Assembly (NCBI GenBank): GCA_015056815.1
Contig: SVFN01000011.1
Span: 57,101-121,100, forward strand
Direction: 5' to 3'
Origin: Lachnospiraceae bacterium
GTDB taxonomy: Bacteria; Bacillota; Clostridia; Lachnospirales; Lachnospiraceae
DNA length: 64,000 bases
Of the stretch, positions 1 through 10,396 are shown in pieces. Below the pieces are notes generated by a model that did not search any database, was not told the DNA's origin, and was given only the letters and a program-made list of their open reading frames with translations. The position numbers and the translations under genes were made by a program. Position 1 is the first letter of the stretch; each line of letters starts with the position of its first letter.

Positions 1-773
1 TCAAGAGTGTCCAGATTACCGTATCTGGCGGACATTCTTACCACGTTGGCAATGCAGGCAAGCGAACCGCTGGCAGCTCCCATCCAGACAATGTCATGGT
101 TTCCCCACTGTACATCCACAGAATGATAGTGTCTGAGCGTATCCATGATGATATGCGGTCCCGGGCCTCTGTCATAAACGTCCCCCACAATATGCAGATG
201 ATCCACCACCAGTCTTTGGATCAGATTGCTCATGGCAATGATGAATTCCGGCGCTCTGCCAATGCGGATGATCGTATGAACGATTTCATTATAGTACGCT
301 TCCTTGTCATGCACCTCCGCCTTTTCATTGATCAGCTCCTCAATAATATAGGCAAAATCCTTCGGCAATGCCTTACGTACTTTGGAACGGGTATATTTGG
401 AAGCCACATGCTTGGTGATCTGCACCAGACGATACAAGGTAATCTTATACCAGTCTTCGATATTATCCTCCTGCTGCATGATGATATCCAGCTTTTCCTC
501 CGGATAGTAGATCAAAGTCGCAAGGCTTTTTTTGTCCTTATTGCTGAGTGTATTGCCAAACTCTTCGTCGATCTTGCGTCTGACAGAACCCGAACCGTTT
601 TTCAGAACATGATTAAACTGTTCGTATTCTCCATGCACATCTGTCATAAAATGTTCTGTTCCTTTTGGCAGATTCAGGATTGCCTGTAAATTGATGATCT
701 CTGTACTCGCAGCCGCAATGTTCGGATACTGCTTGGACAGGATCTTAAGATATTTTAATTCTGTTGCGTCCAT
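1..773 (-). CDS. fbp: Fructose-1,6-bisphosphatase, class III (3' part outside window)
   Basis: Reading the minus strand from the ATG at 773 gives a protein beginning [18 protein letters not shown] and containing [12 protein letters not shown] and [16 protein letters not shown]. These metallophosphatase motifs (DVHGE, GNHD) are typical of the Firmicutes class III fructose-bisphosphatase, which dephosphorylates fructose-1,6-bisphosphate to fructose-6-phosphate in gluconeogenesis in the cytoplasm. The family is usually about 640-670 residues. Only about 257 are visible because the gene runs off the left edge, so its end and any downstream partner cannot be judged. No frameshift is seen in the visible part. 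Confidence 0.93.
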   Translation of the reverse strand, partial: MDATELKYLKILSKQYPNIAAASTEIINLQAILNLPKGTEHFMTDVHGEYEQFNHVLKNGSGSVRRKIDEEFGNTLSNKDKKSLATLIYYPEEKLDIIMQQEDNIEDWYKITLYRLVQITKHVASKYTRSKVRKALPKDFAYIIEELINEKAEVHDKEAYYNEIVHTIIRIGRAPEFIIAMSNLIQRLVVDHLHIVGDVYDRGPGPHIIMDTLRHYHSVDVQWGNHDIVWMGAASGSLACIANVVRMSARYGNLDTL

Positions 774-800
774 AGATGCCCCCGTCTGATTCTATTTCTT

Positions 801-1568
801 TTATGCATTGGCTGCCTCAATAACATCACCCATGTCATACCAGCCTGCCTCTTTTCCTTTTAAGAACTTCGCAGCCTGCAAAGCTCCTTTTCCAAAGACC
901 GCCCGGGAATAAGCGGTATGGGAAAACGTGATGACTTCATCACTTCCGGCAAAGATCACATCATGATCCCCGACGATCGTACCGCCTCTGACCGCAGAGA
1001 TCCCAATCTCTTTTTGCGGTCTTTTTTCCATTCTGCTGCTTCTGTCATACACATATTCATATTCATTATTCAGCTCTTCATTGATGGAATCTGCCAGTGC
1101 AAGCGCTGTACCGCTGGGTGCATCTTTTTTCTGATTGTGATGCTTTTCAACGATCTCAATGTCAAACCCTGCCGGTGCAAGTACTGCTGTCGCTTCCTTG
1201 ATCATTTTCAAAAGGAGGTTGATCCCCAATGACATATTGGCTGATTTGAGCAGTGCCACTTTTGTACTCGCTTCTTTGATCTTTGTAAGCTGTTCTTCTG
1301 TGTAACCTGTCGTACAAAGCACTACCGGAACCTGTTTCTTTACCGCATAATCCAGCAGATCATCCAGACATGCCGCCGCCGAAAAATCGATGATCGCATC
1401 TGCCTCTACATCACAGTCCGCGATTGTTTTAAAAACCGGATATTTATTCTCTACCTCCGTAAAGGTATCCACGCCAGCTACGATCTGTGCATCTGTGTCC
1501 TCAAGGGCCAACCCTGTGATCATGCGTCCCATCCGTCCGTTACAGCCACTCATAATGATTCTTGTCAT
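801..1568 (-). CDS. dapB: 4-hydroxy-tetrahydrodipicolinate reductase
   Basis: This 255-aa protein opens with MTRIIMSGCNGRMGRM, the Rossmann NAD(P)H-binding motif of DapB. It contains EIVEKHHNQKKDAPSGTAL, the signature with the catalytic His/Lys and the substrate-binding Gly-Thr. It reduces hydroxy-tetrahydrodipicolinate in the diaminopimelate/lysine pathway, which supplies cell-wall peptides, in the cytoplasm. Length matches the family. An upstream in-frame ATG at 1613 exists, but the ATG at 1568 is preceded at good distance by AGGAGG, so that start is chosen. It lies 27 bp upstream of fbp on the same strand, so the two may be cotranscribed; dapA is not next to it in this window. Confidence 0.95.
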   Translation of the reverse strand: MTRIIMSGCNGRMGRMITGLALEDTDAQIVAGVDTFTEVENKYPVFKTIADCDVEADAIIDFSAAACLDDLLDYAVKKQVPVVLCTTGYTEEQLTKIKEASTKVALLKSANMSLGINLLLKMIKEATAVLAPAGFDIEIVEKHHNQKKDAPSGTALALADSINEELNNEYEYVYDRSSRMEKRPQKEIGISAVRGGTIVGDHDVIFAGSDEVITFSHTAYSRAVFGKGALQAAKFLKGKEAGWYDMGDVIEAANA

Positions 1569-1685
1569 GTTTTCATCCTCCTGTTTTGTTCTATGAAGTT
1601 CCGTATTTTTCATAGTGTACTGCTTCTCACACTACTTTCCCATTCTATCAAATAATGATCTTTGATACAACCTTATATCCGCTTT

Positions 1686-2846
1686 TTATCCTTCTCTCTC
1701 TTTTTGCATGGAAGCGATCACTCTGTAAACAGCCTCTTCCATATTTTTCAAAGCAGTCTCCTTTTTCATACCGGCCGCGGGGGACATTCCCTCCGGCGTA
1801 ATACAATGGTACGAAGTGATCCCATGCTCCATACACTTCCCGGCTCCTTCTCCGAGCTTTCCCGCAAATGCGATGACAGGCTTTTGATATTTTTTTGCTT
1901 CTGATGCGAGTCGGACAGGAGCCTTGCCCATCGCTGTCTGTCCATCCAGGCATCCCTCTCCGGTCAACACCAGATCAGCCTGACCGATCTTTTCAAGAAG
2001 TCCTGTTTCTCTCATCAGTAGTTCTGCTCCCGAAACCATCTTTCCCTTCAGACATGCCTGAAATGCAAAGCCAAGTCCTCCTGCCGCTCCTGCTCCTTTC
2101 GCGCATGCATCAGCTCCCGGGAACTTCGTTTTGATCATTGCGGCATAGCGGGAAAGCCATAGATCCATTTTTACAATTTCTTCTTCACTTGCTCCTTTTT
2201 GCGGTGCGAAGATCCGGCTGCAGCCATTCTTACCGCAAAGGGGATTTTCCACATCGCAGGCGATCAGAAAACTACAGTCCGAAAGCTGCGGCAAAAGATG
2301 TTGTGTCGCCATTTTCTCCAGCATGGAGAGCCCCCTTGCTCCATATGGTATCTCATTTCCCTGCTGATCAACCATGCTCATGCCCAGAGCCTGCAGCATG
2401 CCGGCGCCGCCATCATTCGTGCCGCTGCCGCCAAGTCCTATGATAAACCGCCTGCACCCTTTCTGCATGGCCTCATATATCACTTCACCCACGCCAAAAG
2501 TTGTGGTATCCATCGGATTTCTCTGGTTTTCCGGTATCAGTGTCAGCCCGGCTGCACCCGCTATTTCTATCACAGCAGTCATTGGCTCTTTTGCGTCTTT
2601 CTTTCGGAGCAAAGCATATTGGCATAGCACTTTTTCTTCCAGCGGGCCTGTCACTTCTGTCTGTATCGCTTCAGCCGTTTCGCCTGTCAGGAATGCTTCA
2701 ACAGTCCCTTCTCCGCCATCCGCCAGCGGATACAGCATAATCCGGGCCTTCGGATCCGCCCTCAAAATCCCGCGTTTTGCTGCTTTGCCCGCTTCCAAAG
2801 ATGTCATACTCCCCTTAAAGGAGTCCATTGCTACCACGATCTTCAT
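1686..2846 (-). CDS. Glycerate 2-kinase (GlxK/GarK family)
   Basis: The 386-aa protein starts MKIVVAMDSFKGSMTSLEAG, the diagnostic N-terminus of the type 2 glycerate kinase family. It continues with PLADGGEGTVEAFL and GLGGSGTNDGGAGM, the conserved glycine-rich motifs. It phosphorylates D-glycerate with ATP, normally giving 2-phosphoglycerate, and so feeds glycerate into lower glycolysis. Length is normal and the start has GGAGG 6 bp upstream. It is followed on the same strand by dapB after about 115 bp, and its own upstream neighbour (a chemoreceptor) is closed off by a terminator, so it probably has its own promoter. The exact gene symbol (glxK or garK) cannot be settled. Confidence 0.93.
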   Translation of the reverse strand: MKIVVAMDSFKGSMTSLEAGKAAKRGILRADPKARIMLYPLADGGEGTVEAFLTGETAEAIQTEVTGPLEEKVLCQYALLRKKDAKEPMTAVIEIAGAAGLTLIPENQRNPMDTTTFGVGEVIYEAMQKGCRRFIIGLGGSGTNDGGAGMLQALGMSMVDQQGNEIPYGARGLSMLEKMATQHLLPQLSDCSFLIACDVENPLCGKNGCSRIFAPQKGASEEEIVKMDLWLSRYAAMIKTKFPGADACAKGAGAAGGLGFAFQACLKGKMVSGAELLMRETGLLEKIGQADLVLTGEGCLDGQTAMGKAPVRLASEAKKYQKPVIAFAGKLGEGAGKCMEHGITSYHCITPEGMSPAAGMKKETALKNMEEAVYRVIASMQKEREG

Positions 2847-2897
2847 GCCACGCCTCCTACTGTTCTTTTTACTATGGTGTCGTTCCCATCTTACTGC

Positions 2898-2949
2898 TCA
2901 AAAAGAAATGAGACCCCCTTGTCCGATCAGACAACGACTGTCTCATTTC
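2898..2949 (-). terminator. Rho-independent terminator of the chemoreceptor gene
   Basis: GAAATGAGAC at 2905-2914 pairs with GTCTCATTTC at 2940-2949. Read on the minus strand, the stem is followed by TTTCTTTTTG. It lies between the stop of the chemoreceptor gene (3038) and the start of glycerate kinase (2846) and should end the former transcript. Confidence 0.75.
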
Positions 2950-3037
2950 CTGAATCTATTTTTACCTTTGATCCTTCTTATTTAAATGAATCTATACGTT
3001 TTCCGCCTATAAACCATCTCATCCGGATCACCTGTCA

Positions 3038-4843
3038 CTATGCCAGTTTGAACTGTCCGACTACCTGTGCAAGCTGTTGTGCCGCCTCATTGACTACCTT
3101 GCTTCCTTCATTCACTTCGCTGATGCTCACACTGACATTTTCTGTCGTAGCGGCAATCTCCTGACTGCTTGCCGCATTTTCTTCCGCTGAAGCGGAAAGT
3201 GATGTCACGATATCATTTACAGAAGCAAAATCCTGCTCGATGTCCTTATTCACACTCGCGATATTGGTGATCTCCTGATTTACCTTCTCGATCGAAGAAA
3301 CGATATCCTTAAACTTACCTCGGGTATCCTCCACGCTCTTGCTCTGTTCATTCACACATTTCTTAACCACTTCACTCTGCTTGTCGGCGGTCGCCGTTGC
3401 AGCCTGTAATTCTTCAAGCATCTGATTAATAGTACTCGCGGAATCTGCCGACTGCTCAGCAAGCTGTCTGATCTCGTCTGCCACTACCGCAAAACCACGT
3501 CCGGCCTCGCCCGCTCTTGCCGCCTCGATCGAAGCATTCAAAGACAACAGATTGGTCTGTGAAGCGATCGCTGTGATCAGAGAGGATGCCTCTCCGATCT
3601 TCGCTGCGCTCTTGGAAATACCACTGATCACATCGAAAATCTGGCTAAATGCTGCCAGGGAATCCTTGGTAACAGCTGTCAGCTGTCTCACAACATCTGT
3701 TCCCTCCGAAGTAACCTGCTCGATCTCCCTGCTCGCCTGTGCAAGCTCATCGGAAGCCTCTCCGCTTCGCTCCACAAGCTGCTGGATATGGATCATATCC
3801 TGAGAAAGCTCTGTGATATCCTCTGCCTGCTGTGTCGCGGTTACTGCCATATCGTTGATCGCTTTATTGATGCTCGTGATCTGTTCATCTGCCGAAGCAG
3901 CCATCTCCCGGATCGCCTCGCCGGAATCGGAAACATGTTCGGAAGAATCCTCCAACTGTGAAACAATGTCGAACAGACTATCATGCAGATTTCCTGCTGA
4001 ACGAGAGAGCGAACCAAACTCGTCTCTGGCATCCGATACTTCCGGTTTGACGGACAGATCCTTCTGTGCCAGTATTTTAAGATCCTTTTCAATACCGGCT
4101 ACATTCTTACGGATATAAAGTACGATGCTTCCCACCAGAATGCCCACCAGAACAGCGATGACCACTACCACCACGATTGTTGCGGACAAAGACTTTTTCA
4201 CTGTCGCCGGAAGCTTTTTGCTTTGATACTCCGCATAGGCATCCATACTGTCTTCCAGTTCATTCAGACACTCCCTTGCCACAGAGAATGCCGGAGCGGA
4301 AGCATTAAAATCACCGGCATCCGTCTTGGGATTGTAAGTTTCTTCCCAAGCTGTCAGAGCGCTCGCAAAATCAGCAATGATCGCAGCATTGGATCTGCTC
4401 TGTCCCTCTGCCATAAACGTATTCAACAGGTACGAATCGCCTGCAAACAGCTCATTGATCTTCGTCACGGCCTCTTTGGACTGTGTGAGATTATCTTCAT
4501 AATCCGCATACATTTCTTTGAGTTCTGCATCCACACGCTCCATCTCTGCGGTATAAGCTTCTTTGCTGAGCTGTCCAAGCCCCTGTGCCTTTTGAAGCCT
4601 TTCTCCTACAAGTTCTCTTTCATAATAAGCCTGTGTCAGAGCCAGCTGCGCCTGATACATATCCCTGTCCTCTGACAAAAGAGTGGATTCGATCGCTGCA
4701 ATCTCATCCAGATAGATATCCCCGGCATCATTTAATACGTCCAGAGACTGCCATCCCATAAAGGACAGTACTCCTACCGAAAGCAGTATCAGCGGTACCG
4801 CCATCATCAGCAATTTAAAAATTACGCTTTGATTCTTAAACAT
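3038..4843 (-). CDS. Methyl-accepting chemotaxis protein with periplasmic-type sensor
   Basis: This 601-aa protein has an N-terminal membrane segment (about residues 10-30), an extracellular helical sensor of about 170 residues like the four-helix-bundle chemoreceptor input domains, a second membrane segment (about 210-235), a HAMP region, and a cytoplasmic signalling domain. The hairpin tip reads [24 protein letters not shown], hallmark of bacterial chemoreceptors that control CheA/CheW. The start has AGGAGGG 6-7 bp upstream. No che genes are nearby, so it is a stand-alone receptor. The ligand cannot be told. The C-terminus ends VVGQFKLA without a CheR/CheB tether motif. Confidence 0.93.
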   Translation of the reverse strand: MFKNQSVIFKLLMMAVPLILLSVGVLSFMGWQSLDVLNDAGDIYLDEIAAIESTLLSEDRDMYQAQLALTQAYYERELVGERLQKAQGLGQLSKEAYTAEMERVDAELKEMYADYEDNLTQSKEAVTKINELFAGDSYLLNTFMAEGQSRSNAAIIADFASALTAWEETYNPKTDAGDFNASAPAFSVARECLNELEDSMDAYAEYQSKKLPATVKKSLSATIVVVVVIAVLVGILVGSIVLYIRKNVAGIEKDLKILAQKDLSVKPEVSDARDEFGSLSRSAGNLHDSLFDIVSQLEDSSEHVSDSGEAIREMAASADEQITSINKAINDMAVTATQQAEDITELSQDMIHIQQLVERSGEASDELAQASREIEQVTSEGTDVVRQLTAVTKDSLAAFSQIFDVISGISKSAAKIGEASSLITAIASQTNLLSLNASIEAARAGEAGRGFAVVADEIRQLAEQSADSASTINQMLEELQAATATADKQSEVVKKCVNEQSKSVEDTRGKFKDIVSSIEKVNQEITNIASVNKDIEQDFASVNDIVTSLSASAEENAASSQEIAATTENVSVSISEVNEGSKVVNEAAQQLAQVVGQFKLA

Positions 4844-5070
4844 AGAAAGCCCTCCTGTCTGATTTGTCTGTCAGAGCAATAAATGAAATGTGTCCCGATA
4901 CTTATCACTCCGTATAACACAAATTATATCAGAATTTACTTCATCTCACAAGAAAAATGTGACATTTTTCCTAGTCGTTTTACCCTATGTTTCTTCACAT
5001 TTTTCCCTTATTTTTGTGTCTTATATACAATTTGCGGACAAAACATAGCTATTTTCTGCTTTTTTTCACT

Positions 5071-5823
5071 CTATTTCAGCAGTTCCCGCATATCTTCGAT
5101 CACGACGGCATTCATCGTGTTTCGCTCTTGAATCTCCTCCTTCGTATACGAAAAAGTACTGGTATTGAGTAAAACCCCGTCAATACCGCCTGCCTGCGCC
5201 AGACACATATCCGAAAACAGATCGTTCCCCACCATGACCGTCTCCTCCGGCTTCATCCTGTATCGTTTCATCAGACTCAGCAAGAAAACCGGATCCGGTT
5301 TCAATCTCCCAAACTCAGAGGAAATATAAATATCATCAAACAGACCGTCAAGTCCCGTCATCTCGATCTCCGATCTGGTAAACAGACTCTGTGCGTTCGA
5401 AAGAAGATAGACTCCACATCCCCGTTTCTTCAATTCCGTAAGAACCGGCACCGTCCAGGGATATACTTCCATCTGCTTACGGCTCAAAGAGCGGAACACC
5501 TCCGTGACAGTGATCACCCACGTCCTTTCATCCGCTATCTTATGCATGATCTCGTGTTTCTTCGGTGCTTCCTTCAACAGCCGCAAAAACAGATCGCCCA
5601 CTTCAATCTCCGCATACCCTTCCCCCATCTCATCCTGTGCATCTGACCGTGCTTTTGCCTCCATCTCCCAAAACGATCGGCGCAAATCTCTCCAGTCATA
5701 CTCCGCCCCGAAGCCTGCATAGATCGCCGCCATGTATTTCCACAAAGCGGCACCCTTTTCATTCGTTTTCACCTCGATCAGTGTACTGTACAGATCGAAG
5801 ATATAATTTTTGTATTGTTTCAT
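5071..5823 (-). CDS. HAD-superfamily hydrolase, haloacid-dehalogenase-like
   Basis: The 250-aa protein has HAD motif I as YIFDLYSTLIE, motif II at LLSNAQ, a lysine in FGRLKPDP and motif IV in MVGNDLFSDMCLA. It is therefore a cytoplasmic haloacid dehalogenase-like hydrolase with an inserted helical cap. Motif I has Tyr where phosphatases have the second Asp (DxY instead of DxD). That is the pattern of 2-haloacid dehalogenases and some house-cleaning relatives, so phosphatase activity should not be assumed. It starts 30 bp after the end of nagA on the same strand, which suggests one operon. The substrate is not predictable. Confidence 0.85.
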   Translation of the reverse strand: MKQYKNYIFDLYSTLIEVKTNEKGAALWKYMAAIYAGFGAEYDWRDLRRSFWEMEAKARSDAQDEMGEGYAEIEVGDLFLRLLKEAPKKHEIMHKIADERTWVITVTEVFRSLSRKQMEVYPWTVPVLTELKKRGCGVYLLSNAQSLFTRSEIEMTGLDGLFDDIYISSEFGRLKPDPVFLLSLMKRYRMKPEETVMVGNDLFSDMCLAQAGGIDGVLLNTSTFSYTKEEIQERNTMNAVVIEDMRELLK

Positions 5824-5853
5824 ATCCTCATTCCCTCTTCATTCTGTTATTAC

Positions 5854-7200
5854 TCATGATAGCAGTCCTTCCATCCTGACACAACCCGTTCTTGCCGGAC
5901 AATCCCTTTTGCGGGCATTTATCTGTCCCTCTGCTTCTTTGATCACTTCCACAATATCCAGCCGCTGATCCAGTATCAGAAATCTTGCTCTCTTCCCTGT
6001 TTCGATACTTCCAAACTCTTTTTCCAGACCAACAGCCAGACAGGGATTGATCGTTACCGCTTTTATCGCACTTTCAAGAGGTATTCCTATGGAAACCGCC
6101 TTCTTCATACACTGATAAAGGGAACTGGCACTCCCCGCGATCGTTCCATCCTCAAGCGTCGCCAGCTTCCCTTTTACCAAAACCTTCTGTCCTCCCAACT
6201 GATATTCCCCATCCGGCATGCCGCAAGCCTCCATGCTGTCACTGATCAGCACGATCCTGTCATCACCAAATAATGTAAATGCGGCGCGCACCGCACTCGG
6301 CGCCACATGTACACCGTCACAGATCAGCTCCGCGAAGCACTGCTTTGCATCCACAGCGGCTCCGATCGCTCCGGGTTCTCTGTGACCAAACGGCGGCATA
6401 GCGTTATACAGATGCGTGACATGATCGGCACCTGCCAGAAAAGCGTTCGCGGCAGTCTCATAATCCGCTTCCGTATGACCGATGGAAAAATGAATGACTT
6501 TCGCAAATTTACGGATACATTCCATCGCCCCTTCCAACTCCGGTGCGATCGTCATCAATTTCAAAAGACCGCCGGCCGCTTCCTGCCAGTCCCTTATTTT
6601 GACGGCATCCGGCTTTTGCAAAAACTCCCGCTTTTGTGCACCCTTTTTCTTTTCGGAAAGAAACGGTCCTTCCAGATGGATTCCTGTAAGCTCCGCCCTG
6701 TCCGCAGCATCCGTCTGCGAAGCATATGCTGCACAAGCCTTGAGCACCTGTGTAAGCTCATCTGCCGGAAATGTCATGGTACACGGGATCATCTGTGTCA
6801 CACCCTGCGAATACTCAAATTCTGCGATCGCACTGATTGCCTGAAGAGTTCTTTTGCGGATATCTGATATTCTTTCCTTCTGCTTTCCCTCGCCGGTTTT
6901 ATCGCCGCCTCCCCTGACATCAGTCAGTGCTTCGCACAGATCATGCCCAACTGCTCCATGCAGATGGATATCCGTAAGCCCCGGAAGCACATAACAGCCG
7001 GAGGCGTCAAAATACGTTTCCCCGGCTTTTTCATACCATCTTGTCCGGACAGATTTTCCTTTTTCCGATCCGCCGCTTCCCTTTTTCTCCTGATCCGCTT
7101 CCTGTGGCAAGAGACGCTCGATCTGTCCGTTTACACACTGTATTTCCAATCTCTCCCATCTGCCATCCGGTCTGAAAACAAGTCCGTTTACAATTCTCAT
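5854..7200 (-). CDS. nagA: N-acetylglucosamine-6-phosphate deacetylase
   Basis: The 448-aa protein carries GLTDIHLHGAVGHD (metal-binding HxH), ELTGIHLEGPFLSEKKKGA, HFSIGHTEADYE, DHVTHLYNAMPPFGHREPG and VLISDSMEACGMPDGEY, all characteristic of NagA. It removes acetate from GlcNAc-6-phosphate, giving glucosamine-6-phosphate for amino-sugar catabolism and wall recycling. The start at 7200 is preferred because GAGAAGAGG lies just upstream; an in-frame start at 7254 would add an 18-residue charged leader. The protein is longer than the typical 380-400 residues because of a Lys/Gly/Ser-rich insertion near residues 35-55 and a loop near residue 105. nagB is not adjacent. Confidence 0.93.
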   Translation of the reverse strand: MRIVNGLVFRPDGRWERLEIQCVNGQIERLLPQEADQEKKGSGGSEKGKSVRTRWYEKAGETYFDASGCYVLPGLTDIHLHGAVGHDLCEALTDVRGGGDKTGEGKQKERISDIRKRTLQAISAIAEFEYSQGVTQMIPCTMTFPADELTQVLKACAAYASQTDAADRAELTGIHLEGPFLSEKKKGAQKREFLQKPDAVKIRDWQEAAGGLLKLMTIAPELEGAMECIRKFAKVIHFSIGHTEADYETAANAFLAGADHVTHLYNAMPPFGHREPGAIGAAVDAKQCFAELICDGVHVAPSAVRAAFTLFGDDRIVLISDSMEACGMPDGEYQLGGQKVLVKGKLATLEDGTIAGSASSLYQCMKKAVSIGIPLESAIKAVTINPCLAVGLEKEFGSIETGKRARFLILDQRLDIVEVIKEAEGQINARKRDCPARTGCVRMEGLLS

Positions 7201-7304
7201 CCTCTTCTCATCCCTGTCTGCTTTTTTGTATTCTAAGCGCTCCGCGGAATGCATTGAGGCTGCTTATCCGCGCTTTGACTGTACATAATCATGCCGATTC
7301 CGGA

Positions 7305-10133
7305 TCACGCCAGTTGTGCCAGACGGATCGTCTCCGCAAGTTTTTCATACTGCGTAAGCATTTCCCTGTGACCGTTTTCTATCGCCGCAGGATCCTCCTG
7401 TTTCGCCGCTTCCTCCATCATTCTTGCCCTTTCCGAAAGTGCAAAAGCACCGAGCATCCTCGTATTGCTCTTGGCCGCATGTACCAGCACTTCATATCCA
7501 TGCCAGTCCTGTTTTTGATAGAATTGCTCCATCTCTCTCGCCTTCTCGCTGCAAGCCGCCGCAAACTCATTCAGCATTTCAAAATAAAGCGCTTCGTCAC
7601 CTGCACAATACTTCAGACCTTCCTCGGTATGAATTCCTTCTGCCTGCAAACGTTCTATGCCATAGACGTATTCTCGCTTTTCCTCCCCCGCCATTTCTTC
7701 TGCCGGAAACTCCATGACATCCTCCCATGCTTCTTCTGCGGGAGGCTCCGGGACATCCTCCGATGCTTCTTGTTCCGGAATCTTTGGAACCTCACCGGGA
7801 TCATCCTGCGGTAAAAGTTCCGGAAAGCTCTCCGGTCCAAATTCCAGGATTTCCGATTCCTGTATGGATTGTTCCGGCACAATTGTCTGGTCTTTTCTCT
7901 CCTTCTCCTCCCGGGCACTTTCCTGCTGTACCAATGCCTCCTTCGGAAGATAGGACTGCAGGATATGTATAAGCTGACGAAGCTCGATCGGCTTGGACAG
8001 ATAATCCGCGAAGCCTTCCTCCAGATACTTCTCTCTCGCTCCCACCACCGCATTGGCAGTCAGAGCGATCATCACGGTAGTTTCCGGTATCAGATTTTCC
8101 TCTCGCATCTTGTGAAGTGTTTCAATGCCATCCAACCCCGGCATCATATGATCAAGAAAGACGATATCATACATATGCTCCCGCATCGCTTCAATCGCCT
8201 GCTCCCCCGAGGAGACCATATCCGGCTTTATCCCGCACAGCTTCAAAAGATTTTTAGCCACCTTCAGGTTCATATCATTGTCATCCACCAAAAGGATCCT
8301 TGCGTCCAAAGCCAAAAGCAGGTCTTCCGGTTTTCTCTGTCTCATACTATCCTTAAGCCGTTTCTCATAGTCTCCCACAGGAGTGGCATCCGCAATCTTC
8401 TGCGTGATCGTGAAGGAAAAGGTCGATCCTTCCCCATAATGGCTTTCCACACAGAGTCTGCTTCCCATCATGTCTAACAGATTTTTAATGATCGTGATGC
8501 CAAGTCCTGTTCCTTCAATATTACGGTTTCTGACTTCATCCAGACGCTCAAAGGATTCAAACAGCCTGCAGATGTCCTTTTCCTTGATCCCGATACCGGT
8601 ATCTTTTACCGCCACCAATATATGTACCTTCTCCTCGTCCCGCTCCTTCGCCTTCAAGGTAAGCGTGACAGAGCCCTTCTCTGTATATTTCACCGCATTA
8701 GTCAGAAGGTTCACAATGACCTGCGAGAATCTCACATCATCCCCGATCATCGCGCAAGGAAGCGTTTCATCCACCTCGATCCATAGTGCAAGCCCTTTAG
8801 CCTCTGCTCTTTGTGAAACAGAATTGATCAGATCATTGATAAAGGACGCAGTATCATAGCGTACCGGTATGATATCCATCTTGCCGTCCTCGATCTTGGA
8901 AAAATCCAGAATACTGTTGATCAGGGAAAGCAGGGTCTTTCCTGCCGAATCAATGCTTTCCGAATATTCCAGGATTTCTTCCTCCTTCGACTCTCTGAGG
9001 ATCATCTCATTCATCCCCAGCACGGCATTAATGGGTGTTCGGATCTCATGGGACATCTGCGCCAGGAAACGACTCTTCGCCTGACTGGCGATCTGAAGCT
9101 TCGTTGCCGCTTCCACCTCCTCCGTCACGTCCATAAAGATACACATATAGCAGAATACTTCCCCATAATCGTCTTCGACGGATTTCATCCGGACAGAATA
9201 TGCTTTTTTCTTTTCCTTATCCCAAAGTCTGGTGGTATATATACCTTTTGCGGCTTTCTCAAACATTGCTTCCTTTATATCCAGGTCCAGGTCAAAAAAA
9301 TCAGAAAGCTGATAGCCATCCCAGGGTTCTCTCCCCGCAAGCTTCCTCGAATAGGGATTGATCATGGTGATCTTTTGCTCCACATCAAATACGATCACAC
9401 CCGCTTCCAGGAAGTCAAACAATTTATCACGCAGATTCCCCATGCGGATGTCAAAGGAGCTTAACTGTGTTGCCCCATACCACATGACAAGAGCGCACGT
9501 AGCTCCACCCAGTCCCGACATCGGAACCGCCGACATCCCGAATGCCGGCAACAAAGTGTCCGGTAATGAAATAAACAGCATGAGAAAATTCGCCCCAAAG
9601 AACATGGACAGAAACCGTCTGAATCGCTTTAACGGATTATTCTTCCCCCAAACGATCCCCAAAGTAAACAGAACCAGAAAACTGATCGCACAATAGACTC
9701 CGTGGAAAGCTCTGTTAAAATCATATTCCGGATTCGCCTGCCAGGTCGTCCACGCGCTGTGCCGGATATAAATATCCAGATGATCATGAGCAAACACAAC
9801 ATAGTCCAGGATAGAGAGAAACACCATCCCGGTCCTGATCATGGCGGCAGTCTTTCGTTTGATCCCTGCCATCGCCACTCCGAAAAAAACTTCCGTGACA
9901 AGAAACGCATCGATCCCAAGGATCCCGACCTTCCGAATGATCTCACAGGCCGCAAAATCATCGGTGATCCCGATAAACCCATAACTGATACACCAGATGG
10001 CCGAGCAGATTCCATAAAAAAAGATATAAAACCGGAATTTTCCGGAAACCTCTTTGTTCCCCGCATAAAAACTGATACCCAACGTGGCGACCACCGCACC
10101 GACCATCAGCAGGATACAATTTATCATCCACAT
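7305..10133 (-). CDS. Hybrid sensor histidine kinase with receiver and Hpt domains
   Basis: This protein of about 942 residues starts with a seven-helix membrane region (about 1-225, histidine-kinase 7TM type). It continues with a PAS-like segment, a HisKA domain with FLAQMSHEIRTPINAVLG (phosphoacceptor His), an HATPase domain with NLLTNAVKYTEKG and GTGLGITIIKNLL, a receiver domain with DIVFLDHMMPGLDG, a Pro/Glu-rich linker, and a C-terminal Hpt domain with LVHAAKSNTRMLG. All parts of a phosphorelay are thus in one membrane protein. The ATG at 10133 is chosen over the GTG at 10142 because GAGG sits at a better distance. No response regulator follows directly, so the output partner lies elsewhere. 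Confidence 0.93.
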   Translation of the reverse strand: MWMINCILLMVGAVVATLGISFYAGNKEVSGKFRFYIFFYGICSAIWCISYGFIGITDDFAACEIIRKVGILGIDAFLVTEVFFGVAMAGIKRKTAAMIRTGMVFLSILDYVVFAHDHLDIYIRHSAWTTWQANPEYDFNRAFHGVYCAISFLVLFTLGIVWGKNNPLKRFRRFLSMFFGANFLMLFISLPDTLLPAFGMSAVPMSGLGGATCALVMWYGATQLSSFDIRMGNLRDKLFDFLEAGVIVFDVEQKITMINPYSRKLAGREPWDGYQLSDFFDLDLDIKEAMFEKAAKGIYTTRLWDKEKKKAYSVRMKSVEDDYGEVFCYMCIFMDVTEEVEAATKLQIASQAKSRFLAQMSHEIRTPINAVLGMNEMILRESKEEEILEYSESIDSAGKTLLSLINSILDFSKIEDGKMDIIPVRYDTASFINDLINSVSQRAEAKGLALWIEVDETLPCAMIGDDVRFSQVIVNLLTNAVKYTEKGSVTLTLKAKERDEEKVHILVAVKDTGIGIKEKDICRLFESFERLDEVRNRNIEGTGLGITIIKNLLDMMGSRLCVESHYGEGSTFSFTITQKIADATPVGDYEKRLKDSMRQRKPEDLLLALDARILLVDDNDMNLKVAKNLLKLCGIKPDMVSSGEQAIEAMREHMYDIVFLDHMMPGLDGIETLHKMREENLIPETTVMIALTANAVVGAREKYLEEGFADYLSKPIELRQLIHILQSYLPKEALVQQESAREEKERKDQTIVPEQSIQESEILEFGPESFPELLPQDDPGEVPKIPEQEASEDVPEPPAEEAWEDVMEFPAEEMAGEEKREYVYGIERLQAEGIHTEEGLKYCAGDEALYFEMLNEFAAACSEKAREMEQFYQKQDWHGYEVLVHAAKSNTRMLGAFALSERARMMEEAAKQEDPAAIENGHREMLTQYEKLAETIRLAQLA

Positions 10134-10310
10134 GGTCATCACCTCATATTCCCTATGTTTCCGTAATCAATAGTCTCTTTTCTCCTATCTTACCCGTCTT
10201 TTTGCGGCATGACAAGCTTTATCTCGCAAAATCCCTAAAAAAATTAGTACTTTTTACCTAGTGACCATGCATTTTCACTCACCAAACTTTTTTTGTGCGC
10301 TTGCAGGCTA

Positions 10311-10340
10311 TTTACATCCTCCCCTGCAAATGGTTATAAT
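10311..10340 (+). promoter_or_regulatory. Sigma-A-type promoter for the HipA-like pair
   Basis: A -35 box TTTACA (10311-10316) and a perfect -10 box TATAAT (10335-10340) are separated by 18 bp. They lie 57 bp upstream of the TTG start at 10397 and of its ribosome binding site AAAGGAG. Nothing else on the plus strand competes for it. Confidence 0.65.
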
Positions 10341-10396
10341 AAGTCAAACGGCAGACCCAAACCGAATCGTTCAATCCGCAAAAGGAGATTAAGCTC

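Noticed and set aside
96..689. Plus-strand ORF of 197 codons at the left edge
   Set aside because: It is the antisense shadow of fbp, whose minus-strand frame has strong family motifs.
1648..1953. Minus-strand 101-codon ORF inside glycerate kinase
   Set aside because: It overlaps the conserved glycerate kinase frame and its own sequence is low in recognisable protein features.
4844..5070. Riboswitch upstream of the first chemoreceptor
   Set aside because: No GEMM-like or other known riboswitch pattern could be recognised in the AT-rich leader.
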